64,000 nucleotides of DNA, from contig JAKQEK010000347.1 of NCBI GenBank assembly GCA_029558535.1, forward strand, positions 1 through 64,000, given 5' to 3'. The stretch is from Bacteroidota bacterium. Lineage in GTDB: Bacteria > Bacteroidota > Bacteroidia > Bacteroidales > ML635J-15. A model generated the notes under the pieces. The model had not been told where the DNA came from, made no database searches, and worked only from the letters and a program-made list of their open reading frames with translations. Below, one piece after another: positions 1 to 10,156 of this stretch (positions within the stretch are counted from its first letter, which is position 1; the number at the start of each line of letters is the position of its first letter). Both the position numbers and the translations under genes were made by a program.

Positions 1-75
1 GAGCCTGTTTCCGCTTACTTGATAAGCAAATCTATACAAACTTTTAATTCATTCACAAAAACATTAAAAATAAAA

Positions 76-135
76 AGCCTGAATTTTGTCTATTAATAAC
101 AAACATCAAAAAAATAGCCTGAATTTTGTCCATTA
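76..135 (+). repeat. Pair of 20-bp direct repeats
   Basis: A 20-base segment beginning AGCCTGAATTTTGTC and ending ATTA occurs at 76-95 and again at 116-135 with one difference, a 40-bp period. It lies just upstream of a broken reading frame. It may be a remnant of a mobile element or a local duplication. I see no protein or RNA function in it. Confidence 0.5.
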
Positions 136-150
136 CACCAACATTTTTTA

Positions 151-294
151 GTTGTTTTTGAAGAGGATTTTGATAGAGTTGAGAAGGACTGCCCTAATAT
201 TTACAATGATTATATGGAGTATTTAGACGAATTAATAGATATACATTATCAAAAACTGGAATTGCTTTTTGGTGATGCAGAGATTGGAAATTAG
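151..294 (+). pseudogene. C-terminal fragment of an unknown acidic protein
   Basis: This frame encodes 47 residues and then a TAG stop. It is rich in D, E and Y (for example EEDFDRVEKDC and YMEYLDELIDIHY) and reads like genuine helical protein rather than random translation. The frame is open back to about 118 but has no convincing start codon. Its upstream part runs into the direct repeats at 76-135, so I read it as the 3' end of a gene whose 5' part is lost or replaced. The family is not recognised, and it could also be a chance open frame. Confidence 0.3.
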
Positions 295-406
295 TTTCAT
301 TTAATAGTTTTATAGACTCCCTAATCATTTTTTTGCTTAAATCTATCAATATTTGGTTATTTATAAACCGATAAAATTTATAAATTTGCATTTTAAAATT
401 TAAATA

Positions 407-2836
407 ATGAATATTTCATACAATTGGCTTAGAAATTATATAAATATTGATGATAGCCCTGAGCAACTTGCAAATCAATTAACACAAATTGGTTTAGAAA
501 CAGGTAATATTGAAGAGTTTTCTTCAGTTAAAGGAGGCTTGAAAGGTTTTGTAATTGGTAAAGTAATAACTTGTGAAAAACATCCTAATGCTGACAAATT
601 AAGTCTCACAACTGTTGATATAGGTCAACAAGAATTGTTGAAAATTGTTTGTGGTGCACCAAATGTTGCTGCAGGACAAAAGGTTGTTGTCGCAACTGTG
701 GGAACTATTATTTTTACAGAATCTGGATCGTTTGAGATAAAAAAAGCTAAAATTCGTGGCGAAGAATCAGAAGGAATGATTTGTGCTGAAGATGAAATGA
801 ATTTAGGAAAATCCCATGATGGAATTATGGTTTTATCTGATGACGCTATTATCGGTACACCTGCTTCAGAATACTTTAACATAGAAAGTGACCACATTTT
901 GGAAATAGACCTCACTCCTAACCGAATTGATGCAGCAAGTCATATTGGTGTTGCACGCGATTTGGCTGCTTTTAGAAAAATGAGATATACATTTCCCGAT
1001 ATTTCTTCATTTTCAATTACAAAAAAATCATATTCTGTTGATTTAGAAGTCCAAAATTCGATTGCATGCCCAAGATATTCCGGTATTTGTATGGATAATA
1101 TTAAAGTCGCAGAATCACCGGATTGGCTCAAATCTAGACTCAAAGCTATAGGTCTAAATCCAATAAATAATATTGTGGATATTACAAACTTCGTTTTGCA
1201 CGAAACAGGTCATCCTTTGCATGCTTTTGATGGAGATAAAATTACAGGAAATAAAATCATAGTGAAAACTGTTGCTGAAGGAACTCCTTTTACAACCCTT
1301 GACGGAATGCAAAGAAAATTAAGCTCAAATGACCTTATGATTTGTAACAATGATACTCCTATGTGTATTGCAGGAGTTTTTGGAGGAATAGAATCGGGAG
1401 TTTCAGACAAAACTAATAAAATTTTTATTGAAAGTGCCTGTTTTAATCCATCGTGGGTTCGTAAAACAGCTAAATATCATAGCATTTCTACTGATTCATC
1501 TTTTAGATTTGAACGAGGAGCAGATATTAACATGACTTTATTTGCTGTTAAAAGAGCTGCCCTTTTAATCGAATCTATTGGCGCAGGAAAAATTTCATCT
1601 GATATTAAAGATATATATCCAAAAGTCATTGACCCTGTAATTGTAGAATTTAATTACGCAAGATGTCGAAAGCTAATAGGGAAACATCTTTCAGAAGCAG
1701 AAATTGACATTATCCTCAAAGATTTAGAAATTGAGATAATTAATAAAAAAGATCAAGACTTATTACTAAAAATTCCTTCATATCGAGTTGATGTTTATAG
1801 AGAGGCTGACGTGATTGAGGATGTTTTAAGAATTTATGGATATAATAATGTTGATATTCCTGAAAAAGTATCTATTTCTGTCAATAATTCAACCAAGCCT
1901 GATAATGAAAAAATGGTAAATCTTGTTTCCGATTTATTAGCTTCTCATGGATTTTCTGAAATTATGTGTAATTCTTTAATAAGCAACAACTTTGTTTCAG
2001 AAAAGGAAGATGAAAAATTGGTTAAAATTTTCAATCCCTTAAGTAACGATTTAAGCATAATGCGACCAAGTCCGATTTATGGAGGATTGGAAAGCATTGC
2101 TTATAATATTAATCGCAAGAATCAGGACATTAAATTTTTCGAATTCGGAAGGACATACCACGCACGCAAAGAAAATGAAGACCTCTCTGACATTAATAGG
2201 TATTACGAAACAAAATTCATGTCTTTATGGATTTCAGGAAAACGTAATCAACTTAGTTGGAATCTTAAAGATAACCCTACTGATTTTTATCTTCTTAAAT
2301 CATATCTAGAAATAGTATTATGTAAAATGGGGATAAATTCTGATTGCTTTGATAATGAATTTATTAAAGACAATGAATTTGCGTATGGATTATCATATAT
2401 TGTTAAAAAAGAGGTTTTGTGTAAAGTCGGATTACTAAATAAACAACTTGCTGAAAAATTCAATATTAATCAGGATGTATTTTATGCAGAAATTGCCTGG
2501 AATTTGTTGTTCAATATTGTAAAAACAAATAGATTAGAGTACAAAACTATTTCAAGATTTCCAAAAGTAAAACGTGATCTTGCACTTCTTATCAATTCGG
2601 ATGTTACTTATAAAACATTGACAGATATAGCATACAAAACAGAGCCTAAATATATAAGTGATATCAATTTGTTTGACGTGTATTCAGGGAAAAATTTAGA
2701 GCAAGGAAAAGTATCATATGCTCTTAGTTATACATTAGAAGATACTGAAAAAACCATGACAGAGCAACAGATAGATAAAATTATGACAAATCTTATCAAT
2801 GCTTATGAAAAACAAATTGGTGCAAAAATAAGATAA
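407..2836 (+). CDS. pheT: Phenylalanine--tRNA ligase beta subunit
   Basis: This 809-residue protein is the beta chain of the cytoplasmic alpha2/beta2 enzyme that charges tRNA-Phe. An N-terminal tRNA-binding OB domain is visible (GKVITCEKHPNADKLS, about residues 50-65). It is followed by the B3/B4 editing and B5 regions (IDLTPNRIDAASHIGVARD) and ends in a ferredoxin-fold anticodon-binding domain (RFPKVKRDLALLI through KTMTEQQIDKIM). The length matches the family (E. coli about 795 residues). The start ATG follows an A-rich leader, and a TAAATTTG -7-like box lies at 381-388. pheS is not in the window. Confidence 0.97.
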   Translation: MNISYNWLRNYINIDDSPEQLANQLTQIGLETGNIEEFSSVKGGLKGFVIGKVITCEKHPNADKLSLTTVDIGQQELLKIVCGAPNVAAGQKVVVATVGTIIFTESGSFEIKKAKIRGEESEGMICAEDEMNLGKSHDGIMVLSDDAIIGTPASEYFNIESDHILEIDLTPNRIDAASHIGVARDLAAFRKMRYTFPDISSFSITKKSYSVDLEVQNSIACPRYSGICMDNIKVAESPDWLKSRLKAIGLNPINNIVDITNFVLHETGHPLHAFDGDKITGNKIIVKTVAEGTPFTTLDGMQRKLSSNDLMICNNDTPMCIAGVFGGIESGVSDKTNKIFIESACFNPSWVRKTAKYHSISTDSSFRFERGADINMTLFAVKRAALLIESIGAGKISSDIKDIYPKVIDPVIVEFNYARCRKLIGKHLSEAEIDIILKDLEIEIINKKDQDLLLKIPSYRVDVYREADVIEDVLRIYGYNNVDIPEKVSISVNNSTKPDNEKMVNLVSDLLASHGFSEIMCNSLISNNFVSEKEDEKLVKIFNPLSNDLSIMRPSPIYGGLESIAYNINRKNQDIKFFEFGRTYHARKENEDLSDINRYYETKFMSLWISGKRNQLSWNLKDNPTDFYLLKSYLEIVLCKMGINSDCFDNEFIKDNEFAYGLSYIVKKEVLCKVGLLNKQLAEKFNINQDVFYAEIAWNLLFNIVKTNRLEYKTISRFPKVKRDLALLINSDVTYKTLTDIAYKTEPKYISDINLFDVYSGKNLEQGKVSYALSYTLEDTEKTMTEQQIDKIMTNLINAYEKQIGAKIR

Positions 2837-2876
2837 TGTTTTTTTGCTGAACAAGAACTGAATTTAGTTTTACTAT

Positions 2877-3908
2877 TTAGTTAATTCCCCAGGCAGTATA
2901 ATAATGATCGTATCTGTCTGCAAATCCCAAATCTTTTGTATATATTCCCCTGTAAATAGAATCAAGTGACCTGCCACTCAAAGGCTTTGTTAACGATATA
3001 TTATATCTGCTGGCAAACAGCCCATAGCCTTCGGTTAGGTTAGTAAACGTTGGTTTATCCTGAACTAATCCATTTGATGGAGATGTAACTTCCATATAGG
3101 TGGCATAGTTTTCATCTGCTGCTGCTAATCTAAATTCAATACTGTTTGGCATTTTAACAAGTCTTTTTACATTTGGTTCTGCAGGTGGAATACTCGCAGT
3201 CAGTAAATTGTAAAATGCAAGAACTGAAAATTTTCCGGTAACATCACTAGCTGTCGCTGTATTTCGATATTCTTTTGCTTGATTCCAATATATAGATTTG
3301 TAGTTTTCTGATGTATCTCCATCAATTATTTCAAGATAATTAAAAACGATGGTCATTTGAAATACTTTTCCATTTGTACCATTATTATATTTATACTCAC
3401 TGTCCCCATTATAATTATGAATATCAATCTGAGGTTGAAGTGAGCTTGGTTTAATTAAATAAATACCATCTATCAACTGCGTTTCGCCTTTAATTACATG
3501 TTCTCCGTTATTTATATTTACATTTAATTCATAAATAGCATCATCAGCAAAATTCATTTGTGCCATCCATATTGTATTCCTGTCAGAAGAAAAATAACCG
3601 TCTGGTTTATCAATAGTATCAACCGGATAAAAGATCCATGACCTGGTTTGATTATTATTAATATATTCTTTTATCTCAACACTCACATTTTCATAAAAAA
3701 GAGAATCGCTAACCTGAGCCATCACTGATGCCGGTACCGGTCCCAAAAAACTTTTATTTACTTTAACATATTGAAATTGAGAAGAGTGATCTAGTACACA
3801 AAAAACTATTGGAATATCATCCCATTCACCATTAACATCAACATCAGTGCTGCACGAAGAAAGGAAAACCAAAATTAAAGCTAGGAATATTAAACTTATA
3901 TTATTCAT
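2877..3908 (-). CDS. DUF4249-family lipoprotein
   Basis: This 343-residue protein starts with a short hydrophobic signal ending in a lipobox (FLSSCS), so it should be a lipoprotein. The early segment with VFCVLDHSSQFQYVKVNKSFLG is typical of the DUF4249 family, which in Bacteroidota is usually encoded near TonB-dependent receptors. No receptor gene is adjacent here. It is convergent with pheT and divergent from panB. The molecular function is unknown. The family call rests on overall pattern and is fairly secure. Confidence 0.75.
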   Translation of the reverse strand: MNNISLIFLALILVFLSSCSTDVDVNGEWDDIPIVFCVLDHSSQFQYVKVNKSFLGPVPASVMAQVSDSLFYENVSVEIKEYINNNQTRSWIFYPVDTIDKPDGYFSSDRNTIWMAQMNFADDAIYELNVNINNGEHVIKGETQLIDGIYLIKPSSLQPQIDIHNYNGDSEYKYNNGTNGKVFQMTIVFNYLEIIDGDTSENYKSIYWNQAKEYRNTATASDVTGKFSVLAFYNLLTASIPPAEPNVKRLVKMPNSIEFRLAAADENYATYMEVTSPSNGLVQDKPTFTNLTEGYGLFASRYNISLTKPLSGRSLDSIYRGIYTKDLGFADRYDHYYTAWGIN

Positions 3909-3975
3909 CTTATTATATTTGCATCAAATTAAACGTCAAAATTAGAAAAATATTTGGCAATAAAAAAATAAAGAG

Positions 3976-4788
3976 ATGTCAATACATAAAGAAATTCGCA
4001 AAGTTACCACTCATGTTCTTCAGGCAATGAAACATGAAGGAAAAAAAATCACTATGTTGACTGCCTATGATTACAGTATGGCTAAATTGCTTGATAAAAC
4101 AGGCATAGATGTTATTCTCGTAGGAGATTCGGCTTCTAATGTTATGGCAGGATTCGATTCAACCTTACCCATTACGTTAGATATGATGATTTATCATGCG
4201 GCATCAGTTGTTAGAGGTGTAAAACGCGCTTTAGTTGTTGTTGACCTTCCTTTTGGTACTTACCAAAGCAACTCAAAATTAGCACTTTCGTCAGCAATTA
4301 GAATAATGAAAGAAACAGGTGCAGCTGCTGTAAAGATTGAAGGTGGTGAAGAAGTTATAGATTCGGTAAAAAGAATTTTATCTGCAGGAATTCCGGTTAT
4401 GGGACATCTAGGCTTAACACCTCAAAGTATTCATAAATTTGGAACATACGTAGTTCGTGCTCGTGAAGAAGAAGAAGCCTCAAAATTAATTGCTGACGCA
4501 CATATACTCGAAGACGCCGGCTGTTTTGGAATTGTTCTAGAAAAAGTTCCAGCTAGTCTGGCAAATCAAATTGCAACAGAAATTAAAATACCAATAATAG
4601 GAATTGGAGCAGGTGCTGTTGATGGTCAGGTTCTCGTTTTACACGATATGCTAGGAATTACACAAGAATTCTCGCCCCGTTTTTTGCGCCGATATGCAAA
4701 TCTCGATAAAATTATCAGTGATGCTGTTAATAATTATATTAAAGATGTGAAAAACAACAATTTCCCTAACGAAAACGAACAGTATTAA
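3976..4788 (+). CDS. panB: 3-methyl-2-oxobutanoate hydroxymethyltransferase
   Basis: PanB transfers a hydroxymethyl group from methylene-tetrahydrofolate to 2-oxoisovalerate to give ketopantoate, the first committed step to pantothenate and CoA. At 270 residues it has the usual length. Hallmarks are the metal-site motif [41 protein letters not shown] and IGIGAG. It sits 18 bp upstream of an RluA-type gene on the same strand and is probably co-transcribed with it. The other pan genes are not in the window. Confidence 0.97.
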   Translation: MSIHKEIRKVTTHVLQAMKHEGKKITMLTAYDYSMAKLLDKTGIDVILVGDSASNVMAGFDSTLPITLDMMIYHAASVVRGVKRALVVVDLPFGTYQSNSKLALSSAIRIMKETGAAAVKIEGGEEVIDSVKRILSAGIPVMGHLGLTPQSIHKFGTYVVRAREEEEASKLIADAHILEDAGCFGIVLEKVPASLANQIATEIKIPIIGIGAGAVDGQVLVLHDMLGITQEFSPRFLRRYANLDKIISDAVNNYIKDVKNNNFPNENEQY

Positions 4789-4806
4789 GTACATTTTCAA
4801 AGGACA

Positions 4807-5490
4807 ATGAATATAATGCCTGAAATATTATTTGAAGATAATCATATTATAGCTGTTAATAAAAAATCGGGGCAAATTGTTCAGGGAGATAAGACCGGTG
4901 ATGTTCCACTATCGGAAATAGTTAAGCAATATATCAAAGTTAAATATAATAAACCAGGAGATGTGTTTATTGGAGTACCACATCGTTTAGACAGACCGGT
5001 AAGCGGGGTAGTTTTATTTGCAAGAACAAGCAAGTCTTTGACAAGATTAAATGAGATTTTTAAATCGAAAGATGCAAAGAAAACGTATTATGCAATATGC
5101 TCCGAACAGCCTCCAAAAGAAAGTGACAGGCTGATAAACTATATTCTTAGAAACACTAAACAAAACAAATCATATATTTCTGACCAACAGACTGAAAATA
5201 CTAAACAAGCAATTTTAGATTATAAATTAGTAGCAAAATCAGAAAAGTATTCTCTTTTGGAAATAAATTTGCTGACCGGCCGGCATCATCAAATCCGTTG
5301 TCAACTGGCAAATATAGGATGTCCTATTAGAGGAGATCTAAAATATGGATATAAGAGATCGAATGAAAATGGAGGTATTAATCTTCATGCTGCTGAGATA
5401 GAATTTATTCACCCTGTACGTAAAGAAAAGATTGTTATTAAGGCTCCTTTTCCTGATGAAAAAATCTGGAAAATTTTCCCTAACCTGTAA
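4807..5490 (+). CDS. RluA-family RNA pseudouridine synthase
   Basis: This 227-residue protein should isomerise uridine to pseudouridine in rRNA or tRNA. The catalytic-aspartate motif HRLDRPVSGVVLFART is present, as is the C-terminal TGRHHQIRCQLA motif. It lacks an N-terminal S4 domain, so it belongs to the short RluA/TruC-like group, and its exact target cannot be told from sequence. Translation may begin at the first ATG (4807) or at a second in-frame ATG three codons later. It follows panB closely. Confidence 0.92.
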   Translation: MNIMPEILFEDNHIIAVNKKSGQIVQGDKTGDVPLSEIVKQYIKVKYNKPGDVFIGVPHRLDRPVSGVVLFARTSKSLTRLNEIFKSKDAKKTYYAICSEQPPKESDRLINYILRNTKQNKSYISDQQTENTKQAILDYKLVAKSEKYSLLEINLLTGRHHQIRCQLANIGCPIRGDLKYGYKRSNENGGINLHAAEIEFIHPVRKEKIVIKAPFPDEKIWKIFPNL

Positions 5491-5638
5491 AAAGTATTTG
5501 ACGCCATATCTATATAAGATTACGCTAAACAATAATAAACATTTCGTATATATGATAATATATGTATTTTGTATAAATCGTTATATATTTTGTGAAAATT
5601 TCCTTATTTTTACAAAGAACCGAAAGTAAAAAATTTAG

Positions 5639-6979
5639 ATGAAGAAATACAAACATATAAATATAACAAACTATACACAAGATAAAAATATATTAAAACT
5701 ACCAAAACAAATAAGACGAGATATTGAAATTGTTAGTCAAGTATTACCATTTAGAGCTAATAATTATATTACCGAAGAGCTAATTGACTGGGAAAACTAT
5801 GAATCTGATCCAATTTTTCATCTATGTTTTCCACAAAGACAAATGCTTAGCTCTAAACATTATGACATTATTAAAAATGGGATAGAGCAAAATAAACCGA
5901 AAACCGAATTATTTGCAATATCAAATTCTATCAGGATGGAATTAAACCCGCATCCTGCAGGGCAAAATTGTTTAAATGTCCCATATTATAACAATAAGCC
6001 TTTGTCAGGTATTCAACATAAATACAGAGAAACAGTGTTGTTTTTTCCATCTTCAGGACAGACTTGCCATGCATATTGTAGTTTTTGTTTTAGATGGCCT
6101 CAGTTTATCGGCAAAAAGTCCTTAAAGTTTTCGGCAAAAGAATCTCACGAGTTGGTCAGATATTTAAAGAAACATCATGAAATTACTGATATATTGTTTA
6201 CTGGTGGTGATCCGATGATAATGAAGATGTCTGTTTTTAGCAAATACATCACTCCTCTTTTAGACAATATTCACAAAACTAATATTCAAACAATCAGAAT
6301 AGGTACAAAATCATTATCTTTCTGGCCCTATCGTTTTGTTACGGATAATGATTCTGATGATATTTTAAAATTATTCGAAACGATTGTTAATAAAGGTATA
6401 AATCTAGCTATAATGGCTCATTTTAGCCATCCTCGTGAATTAGGTACAGAGATAGTTAAAGATGCAGTAAAGCGGATAAGAAATACAGGTGCACAGATAC
6501 GCACTCAATCGCCTATTTTAAGGCATATAAATGCCGACTCAGATATTTGGACTGAAATGTGGCGCAAACAGGTTAATCTAAACTGTATTCCTTATTATAT
6601 GTTTATGGCCAGAGATACAGGTGCTAAAGAATATTTTGAGTTACCCATTGCTGAAGCATACGAAATTTTTAGAAAATCTTATTCATCTATTAGTGGTATT
6701 TGTCGAACGGTTAGAGGTCCAAGTATGTCTTGTACGCCTGGTAAAGTTATGATTTCCGGCATTGCGGAAATCAATAATGAAAAGGTTTTTGTTTTAAGAT
6801 TTATTCAAGCAAGAAATCCTGATTGGGTTGCTAAACCATTCTTTGCAAAATATGATGAAAATGCAAGCTGGATTTCTGAGTTGAAACCCGCATTTTCGGA
6901 TAAGTTCTTCTTTGAAGACGAAATGGAGAAGATTTATAATAATAAAATTACGGATTGTGAGGAGAATAAATTTGAATAG
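5639..6979 (+). CDS. KamA-like radical SAM protein
   Basis: This 446-residue protein belongs to the lysine 2,3-aminomutase (KamA) branch of radical SAM enzymes. The 4Fe-4S motif CHAYCSFC is at about residues 143-150. The SAM-contact GGDP motif follows, and QTIRIGTKSLSFWP and AHFSHPREL match aminomutase-like barrels. In the C-terminal part, CTPGKVMISG sits where KamA carries its PLP-binding lysine. True lysine aminomutases carry a glycine-rich PGGGGK-type sequence there, so the substrate is uncertain. It stands alone, followed by a terminator shared with rpsA. Confidence 0.8.
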   Translation: MKKYKHINITNYTQDKNILKLPKQIRRDIEIVSQVLPFRANNYITEELIDWENYESDPIFHLCFPQRQMLSSKHYDIIKNGIEQNKPKTELFAISNSIRMELNPHPAGQNCLNVPYYNNKPLSGIQHKYRETVLFFPSSGQTCHAYCSFCFRWPQFIGKKSLKFSAKESHELVRYLKKHHEITDILFTGGDPMIMKMSVFSKYITPLLDNIHKTNIQTIRIGTKSLSFWPYRFVTDNDSDDILKLFETIVNKGINLAIMAHFSHPRELGTEIVKDAVKRIRNTGAQIRTQSPILRHINADSDIWTEMWRKQVNLNCIPYYMFMARDTGAKEYFELPIAEAYEIFRKSYSSISGICRTVRGPSMSCTPGKVMISGIAEINNEKVFVLRFIQARNPDWVAKPFFAKYDENASWISELKPAFSDKFFFEDEMEKIYNNKITDCEENKFE

Positions 6980-6992
6980 GATTATTTGAAAT

Positions 6993-7027
6993 AAAAAAAG
7001 CCCTGAAGATTATTCAAGGCTTTTTTT
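6993..7027. terminator. Bidirectional intrinsic terminator
   Basis: A hairpin with stems AAAAAAAGCCCTGAA and TTCAAGGCTTTTTTT around a 5-nt loop lies between two converging genes. It has A- and T-runs on both sides, so it can end transcription of the radical SAM gene (plus) and of rpsA (minus). Confidence 0.85.
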
Positions 7028-7042
7028 AAAGTTATAATTAGT

Positions 7043-9073
7043 CTATTTTTTCTGTTTCTTCTCTTCTTTAAGCAATTCTTCTTTCAAAGCTGCGAGATCA
7101 GTAACGTCACCAATTGTAGTTTTTTCGATTTTATCAGCTTGAGGTTTTTTCTTCTTAGGAGCTTCTTTTCCTTCACCTTTAACTTTTTTATCTTCTGCTA
7201 CTTTGGCTTTGTTGATATCTTCGTGAATTCTGGAATGAGAAACAAAGATTTTCTTTGCGTCTTTATTGAATTCAATTACCTTAAAGTCAAGTTTTTCATC
7301 AATTTTGGCAGGTGTGCCATCTTCTTTAACCAAATGTTTAGGTGTTGCAAACCCTTCAACTCCATAAGGAAGAGCAATAATTGAACCCTTATCGTTCATT
7401 TCAACTATTGTTCCTTCGTGAATTGTGTCAACAGTAAATATTGTTTCAAAAACTTCCCAAGGATTTTCTTCAATTTGTTTGTGACCTAAACTTAAACGAC
7501 GATTTTCTTTGTCTATTTCTAAGACAACAACATCTAATTCTGCATTGATAGAAGTAAATTCAGCCGGATGTTTGATTTTCTTTGTCCATGACAGATCAGA
7601 AATATGAACAAGACCGTCTACGCCTTCTTCAAGTTCTACAAAAATACCGAAATTAGTAAAGTTGCGTACTTTTGAATTATGTTTTGAACCAATCGGATAT
7701 CTTTGTTCAATTTCTTCCCATGGATCAGGATGTAATTGTTTGATACCAAGTGACATTTTACGTTCTTCACGATCCAAAGTAAGAATTACAGCTTCTACTT
7801 CATCACCAACTTTCATAAAGTCTTGTGCAGTACGAAGATGCTGAGACCATGACATTTCTGAAACATGTATAAGTCCTTCAACACCTGTGGAAATCTCTAC
7901 GAATGCTCCATAATCAGCCAAAACAACTACTTTACCTTTAACTTTATCGCCAACTTTAAGATCAGCATCAAGCGAATCCCAAGGATGTGGTGTTAATTGT
8001 TTTAGACCTAAAGCAATACGTTTTTTATCATCATCAAAATCAAGGATAACTACTTGTATTTTCGAATCTAAGCTTAAAATTTCTTCAGGATGTGTAACCC
8101 TTCCCCATGATAAGTCAGTAATGTGAATCAATCCATCAACGCCACCGAGATCAATAAATACGCCATAACTTGTTATATTCTTAACAGTTCCTTCAAGTAC
8201 CTGACCTTTTTCAAGTTTTGAAATAATATGTTTCTTCTGTTCTTCAAGTTCGGCTTCAATAAGTGCTTTGTGTGAAACTACAACATTTTTGAATTCTTCG
8301 TTAATTTTAACCACTTTGAATTCCATTGTCTTTCCAACAAATATATCATAATCACGAATTGGTTTAACATCTATCTGAGAACCTGGCAAGAATGCTTCAA
8401 TACCAAATACATCAACGATCATACCGCCTTTGGTACGACATTTAATATATCCCTTAACAATTTCATCATTGTCGCAAGCCTGATTAACACGTTCCCAAGA
8501 TTTGAGTGATTTAGCTTTCTTGTGAGATAATATTAACTGTCCATCAAGACTTTCCATATTTTCCACATAAACTTCAACTTGGTCTCCAACTTTTAATTCG
8601 TTTTCTGTTCTGAATTCATTTGCGTTAATAACGCCTTCGGATTTGTAACCAATGTTTACAACAACTTCGCGTTTGTTTATTGCAACAACAGTTCCCATAA
8701 CAACTTCACCTTCTTCAACAAGTTTGAAAGTTTTATTGTATAAATCCTCTAGTTCCTGACGCTGTACCTTCGAATAAGAAACGTCTCTTTTACCGATTAA
8801 TTCCCAATCAAAGTCTTCGATTGGCTTAATTTCAGCCTTGTTTTCCGGAGTTTTTTCTTTTACTTTAGCAACAACTTTCTTTTCCTTTTTCTCTTCTAAT
8901 AAAATAGGCTCTTCTACTTTTTCAGATTCAACAATAGGGGTAACTTCTGCATTTTCAATTACTATTGGTTCTTCAATTGTTTCAGTAATTTCTACTGATT
9001 TTTCTGTTTGTTCTGAGATTTGATCCTCAACAGGTTCATTGTTAATAATCTCGTTTTGATCTTTTGTAGTCAT
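7043..9073 (-). CDS. rpsA: 30S ribosomal protein S1
   Basis: This 676-residue protein helps the ribosome bind mRNA. Six S1 RNA-binding repeats are visible in order, with the clearest cores at GVFIDLGGVDGLIHITDLSW, GAFVEISTGVEGLIHVSEMSW and GIFVELEEGVDGLVHISDLSW. An N-terminal extension of about 100 residues is rich in E, I and V, and the C-terminus is rich in K and E. Both extensions are common in Bacteroidota S1. A promoter is recognisable upstream at 9128-9157. Confidence 0.96.
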   Translation of the reverse strand: MTTKDQNEIINNEPVEDQISEQTEKSVEITETIEEPIVIENAEVTPIVESEKVEEPILLEEKKEKKVVAKVKEKTPENKAEIKPIEDFDWELIGKRDVSYSKVQRQELEDLYNKTFKLVEEGEVVMGTVVAINKREVVVNIGYKSEGVINANEFRTENELKVGDQVEVYVENMESLDGQLILSHKKAKSLKSWERVNQACDNDEIVKGYIKCRTKGGMIVDVFGIEAFLPGSQIDVKPIRDYDIFVGKTMEFKVVKINEEFKNVVVSHKALIEAELEEQKKHIISKLEKGQVLEGTVKNITSYGVFIDLGGVDGLIHITDLSWGRVTHPEEILSLDSKIQVVILDFDDDKKRIALGLKQLTPHPWDSLDADLKVGDKVKGKVVVLADYGAFVEISTGVEGLIHVSEMSWSQHLRTAQDFMKVGDEVEAVILTLDREERKMSLGIKQLHPDPWEEIEQRYPIGSKHNSKVRNFTNFGIFVELEEGVDGLVHISDLSWTKKIKHPAEFTSINAELDVVVLEIDKENRRLSLGHKQIEENPWEVFETIFTVDTIHEGTIVEMNDKGSIIALPYGVEGFATPKHLVKEDGTPAKIDEKLDFKVIEFNKDAKKIFVSHSRIHEDINKAKVAEDKKVKGEGKEAPKKKKPQADKIEKTTIGDVTDLAALKEELLKEEKKQKK

Positions 9074-9413
9074 GTTTTAATTTTTTCTTTAATTTAGTTA
9101 GACATTATATATAAAATTTTCGAGCTGCAAAAGTAGTTTAATTTTCTTAATATCAAATGGTTTATATGAATTATTTTGCATTTTAGGTTTCTTATCTTAA
9201 ATTTAACTCCTATCGTTCATATATCTATATTATTGACGAATTATCCACAATTTGTATTATCAACTAATCTTAATTACGGCTAATTTAAAAGTTATTTTTT
9301 ATGCAAACTTTTGCACGATTACATCTGTTTTTCGTTTTATTCATACTAAGATGTTAAATTCTTTTAAATAATGAATAAACAAAACCGTAAATATTCGTTA
9401 ATTTTGCAGAAAT
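9074..9413. other. Intergenic region between divergent rpsA and tonB-like genes
   Basis: About 340 bp without a gene. It holds the rpsA promoter and a TAATTTTG box (9399-9406) directly before the tonB-like gene. A 9-mer identical to the E. coli DnaA-box consensus (TTATCCACA) occurs at 9241-9249, but no cluster of such boxes or dnaA gene is near. Nothing else stands out. Confidence 0.5.
9128..9157 (-). promoter_or_regulatory. Bacteroidota-type promoter of rpsA
   Basis: Read on the minus strand there is TTTG, an 18-bp spacer and TACTTTTG, matching the Bacteroidota sigma-A pattern (TTTG, 17-23 bp, TAnnTTTG). The -7 box lies about 55 bp upstream of the rpsA start. Confidence 0.65.
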
Positions 9414-10151
9414 ATGTCAAGTTTTTTTAGAAAAAATATTAATGGAATTCTTGGTACAATATTGTTCCATTTATTTGTCATTGTTATAGCTATGGCTTTT
9501 AAAGTGCAAACAATAGAACCAAAAGAAGAAGGTTACATGATTATTGAACCTGAATTTTTTGAACAATTTGAAGAACAACAACTTAATAAAACAAATTCTA
9601 AAACAGACATAAACGATATTGAAATTGAAAAATACCTGAGTGATATAAGAAATGTTGGAGGTAATAATACAAAATACCCAGATATAAAAACCATGTCACA
9701 GGAAGAAATGCGTAAATTATACGAAGAAGAGATGTTAAAAGAAAAATATGGCGACGATTACGAAAAAGTCATTAACAGTACATACGAAGATTACCTTAAA
9801 ACGAATACTCCTGAAGTAAAAAATGGTAATCAAAATCAGAACAATGAAAGTAACAATTCATATTCAGGTCCGGCACTTGTTTATGTCGAACTTGATAATC
9901 CTAACAGAGGTAAATCATATATTGAAGTTCCGGTTTTTACATGCAGAGATGGAGGAAGAGTTGTCGTGAATATAGTAATTGGCAGTGACGGAAAAGTAAA
10001 AACAGCAACGGTTGTTTCGGCTAGTTCTGATGGTGACCCGACATGTATAAGTAATGCTGCCAAACAAGCTGCATCAAATTCCAGATTTACACCTATAACA
10101 GGTGGTGGAAACGAAAACGGAAAAATCACTTACAGCTTTATTCAACAGTAG
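9414..10151 (+). CDS. TonB-like energy transducer
   Basis: This 245-residue protein has one N-terminal membrane helix (GTILFHLFVIVIAMAF, about residues 14-29), a charged E/K/N-rich linker and a C-terminal domain with a TonB-type fold (VVNIVIGSDGKVKTATVV, then CISNAAKQAASNSRFTP). Such proteins span the periplasm and couple the proton motive force to outer-membrane receptors. ExbB/ExbD partners are not adjacent. The ATG lies only a few bases after a TAATTTTG box, so the 5' leader may be very short. The lipoprotein gene 5 bp downstream is probably in the same transcript. Confidence 0.75.
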   Translation: MSSFFRKNINGILGTILFHLFVIVIAMAFKVQTIEPKEEGYMIIEPEFFEQFEEQQLNKTNSKTDINDIEIEKYLSDIRNVGGNNTKYPDIKTMSQEEMRKLYEEEMLKEKYGDDYEKVINSTYEDYLKTNTPEVKNGNQNQNNESNNSYSGPALVYVELDNPNRGKSYIEVPVFTCRDGGRVVVNIVIGSDGKVKTATVVSASSDGDPTCISNAAKQAASNSRFTPITGGGNENGKITYSFIQQ

Positions 10152-10156
10152 CTAAA

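Noticed and set aside
194-391. Minus-strand 65-codon open frame before pheT
   Set aside because: It overlaps the more protein-like plus-strand fragment and the pheT promoter region and has no recognisable feature.
9241-9249. Perfect DnaA-box 9-mer in the rpsA/tonB intergenic region
   Set aside because: Only one clear box, with no dnaA gene, no box cluster and no unwinding element; a single 9-mer in AT-rich DNA can occur by chance.
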